From: CAVXAE01 sp044225565
Lineage (GTDB): Bacteria; Pseudomonadota; Gammaproteobacteria; Steroidobacterales; Steroidobacteraceae
Reading direction: 5' to 3'
Assembly: GCA_044225565.1 (NCBI GenBank)
Contig: JBGAIL010000084.1
Location: 1-20,978 of the forward strand
DNA length: 20,978 nt
Of the stretch, positions 6,937 through 14,955 are shown in pieces. Numbering within the stretch: position 1 is the first letter of the stretch; the number at the start of each line of letters is the position of its first letter. Below the pieces are notes generated by a model. It saw only the letters and a program-made list of their open reading frames with translations, did no database searches and was not told where the DNA came from. Made by a program: the position numbers and the translations under genes.

Positions 6937-8343
6937 CACCCACCAAGGAACCGCGGCGCCTGTTCGTGCTCGACACGAACGTGCTGATGCACGATCCCAC
7001 CGCGATCTTCCGCTTCGAGGAGCACGACATCTACCTGCCCATGGTGGTGCTCGAGGAACTCGACGCGCACAAGAAGGGCCTGTCGGAGTCCTCGCGCAAC
7101 GTGCGCCAGGTGAGCCGCTTCCTCGACGAGCTCATGCGCGGCGCGAACAAGGAGCAGATCGACCGCGGCCTCGCCCTGCCCTCGAGCTCACCCACCAACC
7201 ACGTCAAGCGCCCGGCGAGCGGGCGGCTCTTCTTCCAGACGAAGCAGCTCTCGCGCGCGCTGCCCGAGAGCCTGCCCGGCCAGGGGGCGGACAACGCGAT
7301 CCTCTCGCACACACTGGCGCTCTCCAAGGAATATCCGGACACGCGCGTGACGCTGGTGTCGAAGGACATCAACCTGCGCATCAAGGCCGCGGTGCTCGGC
7401 ATCCGCGCCGAGGACTATTACAGCGACAAGACCATGGAGGACGCGGACGTCCTCTACACCGGCCTCACGGCGCTACCGGCGGACTTCTGGGAAAGCCACT
7501 CGAAGGACATGCGCTCCTGGAAACAGGGCGACCGCACGTTCTACGAAGTCTCGGGGCCCGGTGTGCTCGACTGGCAACCCAACCAGGGCGTGTACGAGGA
7601 CACCGCAGGGCATAGAGGGCATCGTCCGCAAGGTGGAGAACGGGAAGGCCACCATCGAGCTGCTGCGGGACTACCGCAGCGAGCGCCACAACGTCTGGGG
7701 CATCACCGCACGCAACCGCGAGCAGAACTTCGCTCTCAACCTGCTCATGGACCCCGAGATCGACTTCGTCACCGTGCTCGGCCCCGCCGGCACCGGCAAG
7801 ACCTTGCTCGCCCTCGCCGCAGGGCTGCTGCAGACGCTCGAGACGAACCGCTTCGTCGAGATCATCATGACGCGCGTGACCATCCCGCTCGGCGAGGACA
7901 TCGGCTTCCTGCCGGGCACCGAGGAAGAGAAGATGGAGCCCTGGATGGGCGCGCTCATGGACAACCTCGAGGTGCTGACGCAGAGCCAGGAAGGCGGCAA
8001 CTGGGGCCGCGCCGCCACCAACGACCTGCTGCGCAACCGCATCAAGATCCGCTCGCTCAACTTCATGCGCGGGCGCACGTTCCTCAACCGCTTCATCATC
8101 CTGGACGAGGCGCAGAACCTCACACCGAAGCAGATGAAGACACTCGTCACCCGTGCGGGGCCGGGCACGAAGCTCGCCTGCCTCGGCAACATCGCCCAGA
8201 TCGACACGCCCTACCTCACGGAGATGACCTCGGGTCTCACGTACGCGGTGAACCGCTTCCAGGGCTGGCCGCATTCCGGACATATCACGCTGGTGCGGGG
8301 CGAGCGCTCACGACTGGCGGATTACGCCTCCGACATCCTGTAG
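6933..8343 (+). CDS. PhoH-family ATPase with N-terminal PIN domain, one frameshift
   Basis: The protein joins a PIN-type ribonuclease domain (about 1-150) to a PhoH ATPase (about 230-469), the PhoH2/YlaK arrangement linked in other bacteria to RNA unwinding and cleavage. PIN acidic sites include Asp14 in LFVLDTNVLMHD, Glu residues in LPMVVLEELDAHKKG, and later VTLVSKDINLRIKA. The PhoH part has Walker A GPAGTGKT, GFLPGTEEEKMEPWM and Walker B FIILDEAQNLTPKQM. The only frame-compatible start before the PIN core is TTG at 6933-6935, overlapping the gcvR TGA; GGAG at 6918-6921 could be its ribosome site. One extra base near 7600-7611 breaks the frame between VYEDTAG and IEGIVRKVENGKA; removing it gives 469 residues, a normal length. 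It probably forms an operon with gcvR. Confidence 0.92.
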
Positions 8344-8401
8344 GGTCGAACTCGGGCGCGCGAGCACGGTCGAACCGCCACCCGCAGCCTCCGGACCCTT
8401 C

Positions 8402-9850
8402 ATGCGCCGCCTAGCCGCCCTCCTCCTGAGCTTCGTCACGACGCTGGCCCATGCCCAGGCGTCGAACGAGCTTCCGGATATCGGCAACCCCGCCGGCGCG
8501 GTGATCACCGAGAGCGACGAGTACCGCATCGGCAGGATGATCGTGAAAGGCCTGAGGGACCAGGGCGCGGTCATCGAGGACCCCGAGGTGAACGAGTATC
8601 TGCAGGGGCTCGGCTCGCGCATCGCGGCACAGACTCCCGAGGGCGGCCGTCCTTTCCAGTTCTTCGCGGTGCGCGAGTCCACCATCAACGCGTTCGCCCT
8701 GCCTGGCGGCTTCATAGGCATGAACTACGGCACGGTGCTCGCCACGCGCAACGAATCCGAGCTGGCGAGCGTCATGGGGCACGAAATCGCGCACGTCACG
8801 CAGCGGCACATCGCGCGCACCGTGAAAGCGCAGAGCAAGCAGAGCATCACCGCTGCAGCGGCCATCCTCGCCGCCATCCTGGTGGGGGCCGTCGGTGGCG
8901 GCGGGCCGGATGCGATGCAGGGTGCCATCGCGATGGCGCAAGGCGCCGCCGCACAGCAACAGGTGAATTTCACGCGCTCCAACGAATATGAAGCGGACCG
9001 CGTCGGCATCGGCTATGTCGCGGCTGCCGGCTTCGACCCCATGGGGATGCCGACTTTCTTCGAGACGATGAGCCGTCGCACGGGCCTGGCGGGCGCCTAT
9101 GTCCCGGAAATGATCCAGTCGCATCCCGTCTCCAGCAACCGCATCGCCGAATCGCGCAATCGCGCGCTGCAGTTCGAGCGCGGCAAGGTCACGGAGTCCA
9201 CCAGCTTCGCGCTGATCCGTGAGCGCCTGCGCGTCATCACCGCGCCGCGCGAGCAGGACCTGCCCGCGCAGTACGCACGGGAGATCAAGGAAAAGGGCGC
9301 CGCGCCCGACCTCGGCACGCTGTACGGAGAAGCGCTTGCGCTCACCGCAGCGAACCGGCCGCAGGAGGCTGCCAAAATCCTGTATCCGCTCGTCGAGAAG
9401 AACCAGGGCCTCACGCTGCTGCACATCGCGCTCGCCCAGGCAGAAATCGCCGGCGGCCTCGCCAACGACGGGATGGCCACGTTCGAGCGTGCCATGCAGC
9501 TCTTCCCGCGCAACGTGCCCGTCGCCGTGCGCTATGCCGAGGCGCTCATGGCGAATGGCCGCGCGAAGGAAGCGCACAACCTGCTGCTGGACGTGTTCAA
9601 CAACGTGGCGCCCACCCCCGATCAGATCCGCCTCATCGCGCTCGCCGCGAGCGCGGCGGGAGACATGGGGGATGCGTACCAGTACATGAGCGAATATCAC
9701 ATCGCGAGCGGCGACCTGCCGCTCGCCATCCAGCAACTCGAGCTCGCGCTCGCGGCGCCGAACCTCACCTCCGTGCAACGCCAGCGCTTCCAGGCCCGCC
9801 TGGACGAGCTGCGCGAAGCGATGTTTCAATCGCGCAACAGACGCAGCTGA
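8402..9850 (+). CDS. bepA: M48 metalloprotease with TPR repeats, BepA type
   Basis: BepA is a periplasmic protease and chaperone that watches over outer-membrane protein (LptD, BamA) assembly. The 482-residue protein has a signal peptide (residues 1-18, cleavage after AHA), then an M48 domain. The zinc site is His127-Glu128-x2-His131 in VMGHEIAHVTQRH, with the third ligand probably Glu197 in NEYEADRVGI. A Gly/Ala-rich hydrophobic segment (150-190) lies between them. SHPVSSNRIAESRNRA follows, and from about 300 to the end there are TPR-like helical repeats (LYGEALALTAANRPQEAAKI, VRYAEALMANGRAKEAHNLL, QQLELALAAP). Its length fits BepA (487 in E. coli). It lies 58 bases after phoH and 74 before mlaA, an outer-membrane maintenance context. 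Confidence 0.92.
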   Translation: MRRLAALLLSFVTTLAHAQASNELPDIGNPAGAVITESDEYRIGRMIVKGLRDQGAVIEDPEVNEYLQGLGSRIAAQTPEGGRPFQFFAVRESTINAFALPGGFIGMNYGTVLATRNESELASVMGHEIAHVTQRHIARTVKAQSKQSITAAAAILAAILVGAVGGGGPDAMQGAIAMAQGAAAQQQVNFTRSNEYEADRVGIGYVAAAGFDPMGMPTFFETMSRRTGLAGAYVPEMIQSHPVSSNRIAESRNRALQFERGKVTESTSFALIRERLRVITAPREQDLPAQYAREIKEKGAAPDLGTLYGEALALTAANRPQEAAKILYPLVEKNQGLTLLHIALAQAEIAGGLANDGMATFERAMQLFPRNVPVAVRYAEALMANGRAKEAHNLLLDVFNNVAPTPDQIRLIALAASAAGDMGDAYQYMSEYHIASGDLPLAIQQLELALAAPNLTSVQRQRFQARLDELREAMFQSRNRRS

Positions 9851-9924
9851 GCCTGCGCAAACTGAGGCCGGGCGCCCTGCATTCGTTGCTACAATCGCGA
9901 CCCTTTCCCGCGGACCGCTGCCCC

Positions 9925-10689
9925 ATGAGACGATCTTCCGCCCTGTTGCTCGCCGCGCTCTGCCTGGCCACGCTGGCAGGCTGCGCCACCACGCCGAACG
10001 CGAAGCGCGACCCGCGGGATCCGCTCGAGCGCATCAACCGCAAGACCTATGCGTTCAACAGCGCCGTCGATCGAGGCGTGCTGCGGCCCGTGGCAAAGGC
10101 GTATCACAAGGTCACGCCGGACTTCGTGGAGACCGGCATCTCGAACTTCTTCGACAACCTCGAAACGCCGCGCACGATCCTCAACGATCTGCTGCAAGGC
10201 AAATTCAAGGCGGGACTCAACGACACCGGCCGGCTGCTGCTCAATACCACCGTCGGCATCGGCGGCCTGCTCGACCCGGCCAGTGCGGCCGGCCTGGACA
10301 AGAACGACGAGGACTTCGGGCAGACCTTCGGCAGATGGGGCATCCGTCCCGGACCGTACGTCGTCATCCCGTTCCTCGGGCCCTCGACGTTCAGGGACGG
10401 CATCGGCCGCGTCCCGGACATGTACGCGGATCCGCTCCACTACGTGGAAGAGGACAAGGTTCGCTACGGGATCTATGCCGTGTCGGCCATCGACACGCGC
10501 ACGAGGCTGTTGAGCGTCGATGACGCGCTGAACCAGGCATACGACCCGTATGCGTTCATGCGCAATGCCTATCTGCAGCGACGCGAATACCTGGTGACGG
10601 ACGGCCAGTCTTCGGAAGACCCGTTCGCCGGAGAGGAGCTTCCGCCGGACGAGTCCGCCCCCGAGACCGAAACCGCCCCGAAAAACTAG
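9925..10689 (+). CDS. mlaA: MlaA (VacJ) outer-membrane phospholipid-removal lipoprotein
   Basis: MlaA is the outer-membrane ring that takes mislocalised phospholipids out of the outer leaflet and passes them to MlaC. The chosen ATG (9925) gives a lipoprotein signal with LATLAGC and lipidated Cys20; the frame is open 13 codons further up, which would spoil the signal. The mature part has the family blocks: DPLERINRKTYAFNSAVD, VTPDFVETGISNFFDNL, DLLQGKFKAGLNDTGRLLLN, GIGGLLDPASAAGLDKNDED, FGQTFGRWGIRPGPYVVIPF and LGPSTFRDGIGR. Length is 254 residues. The acidic, Pro-rich tail (EELPPDESAPETETAPKN) looks disordered. The gene converges on the mlaFEDCB operon, so all parts of the pathway sit together in the window. 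Confidence 0.96.
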   Translation: MRRSSALLLAALCLATLAGCATTPNAKRDPRDPLERINRKTYAFNSAVDRGVLRPVAKAYHKVTPDFVETGISNFFDNLETPRTILNDLLQGKFKAGLNDTGRLLLNTTVGIGGLLDPASAAGLDKNDEDFGQTFGRWGIRPGPYVVIPFLGPSTFRDGIGRVPDMYADPLHYVEEDKVRYGIYAVSAIDTRTRLLSVDDALNQAYDPYAFMRNAYLQRREYLVTDGQSSEDPFAGEELPPDESAPETETAPKN

Positions 10690-10698
10690 AGGGTGGGT

Positions 10699-10716
10699 GC
10701 GGCGCAAGCCCGCCGC
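10699..10716. terminator. Hairpin between converging mlaA and mlaB
   Basis: GCGGCG (10699-10704) and CGCCGC (10711-10716) form a perfect 6-base stem with a CAAGCC loop in the 74-base gap between the converging mlaA and mlaB stops. Placement suits a two-way terminator, but no T-run follows on either strand, so support is weak. Confidence 0.3.
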
Positions 10717-10763
10717 CGGACGCTACTCGGCCGCCGATCTTCGGAGCCGCGGGAAAGGATGCG

Positions 10764-11075
10764 TCAACCTGCCTTCGCAGCGCGCGCGGCCAGCGTTTCC
10801 TCGATCTCGCTGATCTGCGCGATGGCCAGGAGCCGCGCCGGCAGATTGGCGAAGCGCAGCGAGAGGTTGCGACGCCGGGCCTCCGCGAGCCAGTCGAGCA
10901 ACACCGCGAGGCCCGCGCTGTCGGATTGCTCCACCGCCGCGCAATCCACCTGCAGCTCTTCCGTGCTCGCGTTCGAAATGGCCTGCAGGCCCTCTGCCCG
11001 CACTTGCCGCGCGGTGGCGAAGGTGAGCGGGCCGCGCACAGCGATGCAGCCCTGCGAAGCCTCTACGATGGCCAT
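10764..11075 (-). CDS. mlaB: MlaB, STAS-domain subunit of the Mla transporter
   Basis: MlaB binds MlaF in the cytoplasm and is needed for assembly and activity of the MlaFEDB phospholipid transporter. The 103-residue product is one STAS domain: VRGPLTFATARQVRAEGLQA, a central LQVDCAAVEQSDSAGLAVLL with the Asp-Ser region typical of STAS, and LSLRFANLPARLLAIAQISE. The ATG at 11073-11075 shares one base with the mlaC TAA (TAATG), implying translational coupling, and fixes the start. It is the last gene of the operon and converges on mlaA. Identification relies on STAS features plus operon position, since the sequence of this subunit varies widely. Confidence 0.9.
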   Translation of the reverse strand: MAIVEASQGCIAVRGPLTFATARQVRAEGLQAISNASTEELQVDCAAVEQSDSAGLAVLLDWLAEARRRNLSLRFANLPARLLAIAQISEIEETLAARAAKAG

Positions 11076-11743
11076 TACGAGGACTTGGCAGGCGCCCCGG
11101 AAGCGATGGGCTTGCCGCCCTTCTCGACGCGGTCGATCACCGCATCCAGACCCTTCTGGTCGATCTCCGCGCCGAAGTCCTCGCGGAAGCTCTTCACGTA
11201 GCTGATGCCCTCGATGACCACGTCCCAGGCTTTCCAGCCGTCCGCGGTCTTGCGGAGGCTGTAGTTCACCGGGACGCGCGTGCCGTTGCTGCGCTTCACC
11301 TCGGTGCGCACCGAAGCCCGGTCCGCGCCGGGATCGAGGTTGGCGGGAAACACCTTCAGCTTGTCGCCGGTGAACTCGGCGAGCGCGCTGCCGTAGTTCC
11401 TGAGCAGCGACTGATAGAACGCGTCGATGAAGCGCTGGCGCTGCTGCGGAGTGGCCGTACGCCAGTGCTTGCCGAGGACCAGCTGCGCGGCGTATTGCGT
11501 GTCGAAGTGCGGCAGCAGGTGCTTCTCCACCAGTGCGCCGACCTTCGAGGGGTCCTTCTGGTATTCGGCGCGGTTCGCGTCGAGGTCCTTCAGCATGTTC
11601 TGGGCGACCTCCTGCACGAGCTCGCCCGGGTTCTGCTGCGCGTTCACGGCAGGCGCGGGATCGGCCCCGCGCGCCACGCCGATGCTGCCCGCTGCGCCCA
11701 GCCACATTGCGGCCGCGGCCGCCACGATGGTCCGTGTACTCAT
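11075..11743 (-). CDS. mlaC: MlaC, periplasmic phospholipid shuttle
   Basis: MlaC carries a phospholipid across the periplasm between MlaA and MlaD. The 222-residue precursor has a cleavable signal peptide (about residues 1-27, ending near VARGA), then the Tol-tol-Ttg2 fold: NPGELVQEVAQNMLKDLDAN, HLLPHFDTQYAAQLVLGKHW, TPQQRQRFIDAFYQSLLRNY and GWKAWDVVIEGISYVKSFRE, followed by the C-terminal helix GLDAVIDRVEKG. The ATG overlaps the mlaD TGA in an ATGA junction and the stop overlaps mlaB. The length and the conserved FxxAFYxxLLRxYG-like block make the call safe. Confidence 0.95.
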   Translation of the reverse strand: MSTRTIVAAAAAMWLGAAGSIGVARGADPAPAVNAQQNPGELVQEVAQNMLKDLDANRAEYQKDPSKVGALVEKHLLPHFDTQYAAQLVLGKHWRTATPQQRQRFIDAFYQSLLRNYGSALAEFTGDKLKVFPANLDPGADRASVRTEVKRSNGTRVPVNYSLRKTADGWKAWDVVIEGISYVKSFREDFGAEIDQKGLDAVIDRVEKGGKPIASGAPAKSS

Positions 11744-12237
11744 TTCGGGGCCTCCTGGGCCGTGTCGTTGCCTTTGCTCGCCATGTTGGCGAAGAACTTG
11801 TTCACCAGGCTTTCCAGCACGATGGCCGACTGCGTGAACTCGATCCGACCGCCATCCTTCAGATAGGTTTCCGAGCCACCCGGGCCGATGCCGACGTACT
11901 TGCCGCCGAGCAGACCCTGCGTCTGGATGCTGGCGTCGCTGTCGTCCGGGATCTGATTGAACTGCGGGTCGATACGCAGCGTCACCGCCGCCTTGAAATC
12001 GCGCGAGTCGAAACGGATGGACTCGACCTCTCCAACGCGTACGCCAGCCATGCTCACCGGCGAGCCGGCCTTCAGATCGCCCACGTTGTCGAAGCGCGCG
12101 GTGAGGTGGTAGCCCGCCTTCGCGCCCCCGAGCTTGAGGCCGCTGCCGGGCAGCTGCGTCGTGAGGAAGAACAGCGCGGCGAAGCCGAGCAGCACGAACA
12201 GGCCGGTTCCGATTTCCAGTGTGCGATTGGCGCGCAT
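11740..12237 (-). CDS. mlaD: MlaD, MCE-domain substrate-binding subunit
   Basis: MlaD is anchored in the inner membrane, forms a hexameric MCE ring on MlaE and exchanges phospholipid with MlaC. The 165-residue protein begins MRANRTLEIGTGLFVLLGFA with a transmembrane helix at about 11-28, then one MCE domain (about 41-120) containing ARFDNVGDLKAGSPVSMAGV and RVGEVESIRFD. The conserved end GGKYVGIGPGGSETYLKDGG leads into a C-terminal helix (VLESLVNKFFANMASKG). The start is the ATG at 12235-12237, 23 bases after the mlaE stop; the frame stays open upstream, but family length and the transmembrane segment favour this one. Confidence 0.95.
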   Translation of the reverse strand: MRANRTLEIGTGLFVLLGFAALFFLTTQLPGSGLKLGGAKAGYHLTARFDNVGDLKAGSPVSMAGVRVGEVESIRFDSRDFKAAVTLRIDPQFNQIPDDSDASIQTQGLLGGKYVGIGPGGSETYLKDGGRIEFTQSAIVLESLVNKFFANMASKGNDTAQEAPK

Positions 12238-12260
12238 GGCAGTGCCTTTACTTCTTGGCC

Positions 12261-13001
12261 TTACAAGAAAGCCGCGGTCAGGATGTAATCGAGCAGCAAG
12301 GTCAGTACCGAGGAGGCGACGACCGTGCGGGTGGTGGCGAGGCCCACGCCCGCGGCGGTGGGCTCGGCCTCGTAGCCTTCGTGGACGGCGATCAGGCTGC
12401 ACGCGAGCCCGAACACGCAGCTCTTGATGATGCCTTCGTTGACGTCGTCCAGTTGCACGGAGCCCTGCATCTGCGACCAGAACGCACCGGGGTCGACGCC
12501 CATGAACTGCACGCCCACGAGCTGCGCCCCGAAGAGGCCGACGATGCAGAACACCGCCGAGAGCAGCGGCATCGCGATGATGCCGCCCAGGAAACGCGGC
12601 GCGGCGACATAGCGCATGGGATCCACCGCCATCATTTCCATGGCGGTGAGCTGGTCCGTGGCGCGCATCAGGCCGATTTCCGAAGTGAGCGCGGTCCCGG
12701 CGCGGCCGGCGAACAGCAGCGCCGTGACCACCGGGCCCAGCTCCTTCAGCAGGCCGAGCGCGGCAGCGACGCCGAGCGCGTCCTCCGACCCGAAGCGCTG
12801 CAGGAGATCGAAGCCCTGCAGTCCGAGCACCATGCCGACGAAGAGTCCCGACAGCATCACGATGATGAGCGAGCGGGCGCCGGCGTTGTAGACCTGATGG
12901 ACGACGAGCCGCGGCCGTGCGAGCGCGGGCAGGCACTGCGCCAGCATGCGCAGCAGGAAGAGCACGACGTGACCGAGTGCGGCCAGAAACCGGCTGATCA
13001 A
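12261..13001 (-). CDS. mlaE: MlaE, permease of the Mla phospholipid ABC transporter
   Basis: MlaE is the membrane permease of the MlaFEDB complex in the inner membrane. The 246-residue product carries the family blocks VYNAGARSLIIVMLSGLFVG, MVLGLQGFDLL, LGPVVTALLFAGRAGTALTS, EIGLMRATDQLTAMEMMAVD, SCVFGLACSLIAVHEGYEAE and GVGLATTRTVVASSVLTLLL, with about five hydrophobic stretches. I take TTG at 12999-13001 as the start: it overlaps the mlaF TGA (TTGA) and gives LISRFLAALGHVVLFLLRML, which matches the E. coli N-terminus (LASLGHKGIKTLR). The next ATG (12945-12947) would remove this conserved helix. The gene is operonic with mlaF upstream and mlaD downstream. Confidence 0.94.
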   Translation of the reverse strand: MISRFLAALGHVVLFLLRMLAQCLPALARPRLVVHQVYNAGARSLIIVMLSGLFVGMVLGLQGFDLLQRFGSEDALGVAAALGLLKELGPVVTALLFAGRAGTALTSEIGLMRATDQLTAMEMMAVDPMRYVAAPRFLGGIIAMPLLSAVFCIVGLFGAQLVGVQFMGVDPGAFWSQMQGSVQLDDVNEGIIKSCVFGLACSLIAVHEGYEAEPTAAGVGLATTRTVVASSVLTLLLDYILTAAFL

Positions 13002-13810
13002 CCGAGCAGCTCCTTCTCGTAGTCCTGCGCGGGATAGTGGAACGGCACCGGGCCGTCCGGCAGCCCTTGCATGAATTGCTTCACCACCTCGAGCTCGCTC
13101 TCCTGCAGTTCCTCCGGCGTGCCGGAAGCGACCACGCGGCCGCCGGACAGCAGATAACTGTCGTGCGCGATCTCGCCGAGCTCCTGCACGTCGTGCGATA
13201 CGACGATGCTCGTGATGCCGAGCCCCTTGTTCATCTGCGCGATGAGACGAGCGATCACGCCGAGCGAGATGGGATCGAGTCCGACGAAAGGCTCGTCGTA
13301 GATGAGCAGTTCCGGATCCATCACGATGGCGCGGGCGAGCGCGACGCGACGCGCCATGCCGCCGGAGAGCTCGCTGGGCATCAAGGCCGAGGCGCCGCGC
13401 AACCCCACCGCGTGCAGCTTCAACAGCACGAGCTTGCGGATCAGCTCCTCGTCCAGCCTCGCATGCTCGCGCACCGGAAAGGCGACGTTCTCGTAAACGT
13501 CGAGATCGGTGAGCAGCGCGCCGTTCTGGAACAGCATCCCCATGCGCTTGCGCAGGGCGAAGATCTGCGCTCGATCTAGGGTGGCGAGATCCTGCCCCCA
13601 CACCAGCACCTGCCCGCGATCGGGAACGATCTGGCCCGTGATCAGCCTGAGGAGCGTCGTCTTGCCGGTGCCGCTCGGCCCCATGATGGCCGTGATGCGG
13701 CCCCGCCGGGCCTGGATGTTGAGGCCGGAGAAGATGGACCTCCCGCCGATGGCGTAGTGCACGTCACGGACGTCGACGATGACGTCATCGGCGGAGGGTG
13801 CGGCAACCAT
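12998..13810 (-). CDS. mlaF: MlaF, ATPase of the Mla phospholipid transporter
   Basis: MlaF is the cytoplasmic ABC ATPase that drives the MlaFEDB complex. The 270-residue protein has Walker A GPSGTGKT (44-51), a Q-loop in LFQNGALLTDLDVYENVAFP, signature LSGGM (148-152), Walker B LLIYDE (168-173) ending in catalytic Glu173, and the switch His206 in VVSHDVQELG. The C-terminal extension (GLPDGPVPFHYPAQDYEKEL) is the tail that in MlaF reaches the neighbouring subunit. The ATG (13808-13810) shares one base with the fba TGA (TGATG), so translation is probably coupled to the aldolase gene upstream. Confidence 0.95.
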   Translation of the reverse strand: MVAAPSADDVIVDVRDVHYAIGGRSIFSGLNIQARRGRITAIMGPSGTGKTTLLRLITGQIVPDRGQVLVWGQDLATLDRAQIFALRKRMGMLFQNGALLTDLDVYENVAFPVREHARLDEELIRKLVLLKLHAVGLRGASALMPSELSGGMARRVALARAIVMDPELLIYDEPFVGLDPISLGVIARLIAQMNKGLGITSIVVSHDVQELGEIAHDSYLLSGGRVVASGTPEELQESELEVVKQFMQGLPDGPVPFHYPAQDYEKELLG

Positions 13811-14832
13811 CAGGCGGCCTGGTTCTCCATCTCCGAGCCGTATCGGCCGGAGGCGGCGAGCCCGTTGAGCTTCGCGCGCTTGGCGAACTCCTTCTGGCCG
13901 GCCGCGAAGCCCGCAGCGTTTCCGCCCCAGGCCTTCAGCGCAGTGTCCTGCAGCGCGCGGCCGTAGCTGAACGTGAGCTTCCACGGCAGCGGGCCGAGCT
14001 TGTTCATGAGAGACAGATGCAGCGTGGCTTCCGCGGAGGACTGGCCACCCGAGAGGAAGGCAATGCCCGGGACGGCACCCGGGACACGACGCTTGAGGCA
14101 GCGAACGGTGGCTGCGGCGACTTCCTGCGGGCTGGCGCGCTTCGCGGCCTTCTTGCCGGAGATGACCATGTTCGGCTTCAGCACCATTCCCTCCAGATGC
14201 ACGCGATGGGCGAAGAGCTGGTCGAACACGGCCTCGAGGGCCGCGTCCGTCACTTCCTCGCAACGCTCGATGCTGTGGGCACCGTCCATCAGAACCTCGG
14301 GTTCGACAATGGGGACGATGTTCTGTTCCTGGCACAGCGCGGCGTAGCGCGCCAGCGCATGCGCGTTCGCCTGGATGGCGAACGGCGTGGGGATGGCTTC
14401 CGCGATGTCGATGACCGCACGCCATTTCGCGAAGCGGGCGCCGAGCTTGTAATACTCGATGAGCCTTTCGCGCAGGCCATCGAGGCCTTCGGTGATGGTC
14501 TCGTTCGGGAAGCCGGCCAGCGGCTTCGCGCCCGTGTCGACCTTGATGCCCGGGATGATGCCGAGCTTGGCGAGGTAGTCCGGGAAGGGCACGCCCTCTT
14601 TCGTCTTCTGCCGCAGCGTCTCATCGTAGAAGATGACGCCGCTGATCGAATCCTTCGCGCCGGGCGTGGTGAAGAGCATCTCGCGGTAGGTGCGGCGGTG
14701 CTCCTCGGTCGACTCGAGCTTGATGCCGTCGAACCGCTTCTTGATGGTGCCGGAGCTCTCGTCCGCCGCCAGGATACCTTTGCCGTCCGCCACCATTGCG
14801 CGCGCCACGCGCTCGAGGTCACCCACGTTCAT
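13810..14832 (-). CDS. Class I fructose-bisphosphate aldolase
   Basis: The enzyme cleaves fructose 1,6-bisphosphate to two triose phosphates in glycolysis and runs in reverse in gluconeogenesis. The 340-residue protein is class I, Schiff-base type: Asp24 in GILAADESSGTIKKRF, Lys98 in IIPGIKVDTGAKPL, Lys136 in ARFAKWRAVIDI, Glu177 in PIVEPEVLMDG and Schiff-base Lys219 in GMVLKPNMV, with AFLSGGQSSAEAT as phosphate-binding loop. These correspond to the muscle aldolase residues. The ATG is preceded by a good GGAGG with 8-base spacing. It heads a tight minus-strand run with mlaFEDCB, an unusual partnership. Enterobacteria mainly use a class II enzyme; a class I form is seen in Xanthomonas relatives (from memory). 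Confidence 0.96.
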   Translation of the reverse strand: MNVGDLERVARAMVADGKGILAADESSGTIKKRFDGIKLESTEEHRRTYREMLFTTPGAKDSISGVIFYDETLRQKTKEGVPFPDYLAKLGIIPGIKVDTGAKPLAGFPNETITEGLDGLRERLIEYYKLGARFAKWRAVIDIAEAIPTPFAIQANAHALARYAALCQEQNIVPIVEPEVLMDGAHSIERCEEVTDAALEAVFDQLFAHRVHLEGMVLKPNMVISGKKAAKRASPQEVAAATVRCLKRRVPGAVPGIAFLSGGQSSAEATLHLSLMNKLGPLPWKLTFSYGRALQDTALKAWGGNAAGFAAGQKEFAKRAKLNGLAASGRYGSEMENQAA

Positions 14833-14840
14833 TCACCGAT

Positions 14841-14868
14841 CCTCCGTTTTATGAGGGGCGCGATTATA
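14841..14868 (-). promoter_or_regulatory. -10 box and Shine-Dalgarno site of fba-mla operon
   Basis: On the minus strand a perfect TATAAT lies at 14863-14868 and GGAGG at 14841-14845, the latter 8 bases before the fba ATG. A clear -35 at the usual distance was not found, so the promoter may need an activator. This would be the main promoter for fba and the coupled mlaFEDCB genes. Confidence 0.55.
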
Positions 14869-14900
14869 GACGAAGCCCGAAAATCCGGGGCGATGGCGAC

Positions 14901-14940
14901 TTGGCCCGCGACCCTATACAGGACTAAACTAGTCCCCCTT
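14901..14940 (+). promoter_or_regulatory. suf operon promoter with IscR-type palindromic operator
   Basis: GGACTA (14921-14926) and TAGTCC (14930-14935) form a perfect inverted repeat around AAC. Its core GACTAAACTAGTC matches the E. coli IscR type 1 consensus GACTRWWWYAGTC at all but one position, and ATA lies just upstream at the right place. The palindrome overlaps a plausible promoter, TTGGCC (14901-14906) and TAAACT (14925-14930) with 18 bases between, so binding would block RNA polymerase. It lies 20 bases before the start of the Rrf2 regulator gene, which suggests autorepression of the SUF operon by a cluster-loaded regulator. Confidence 0.65.
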
Positions 14941-14955
14941 TTCCCGGATGGCGCC

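Noticed and set aside
6486..8414. 642-codon plus-strand frame as a single protein
   Set aside because: Its middle part is the PIN domain of the PhoH-family gene, but the first part is an out-of-frame reading of gcvR and the last part an out-of-frame reading of the PhoH domain after a frameshift.
8411..9829. 472-codon minus-strand frame opposite bepA
   Set aside because: It mirrors bepA over its length, a common effect in high-GC genes; no domain was recognised.
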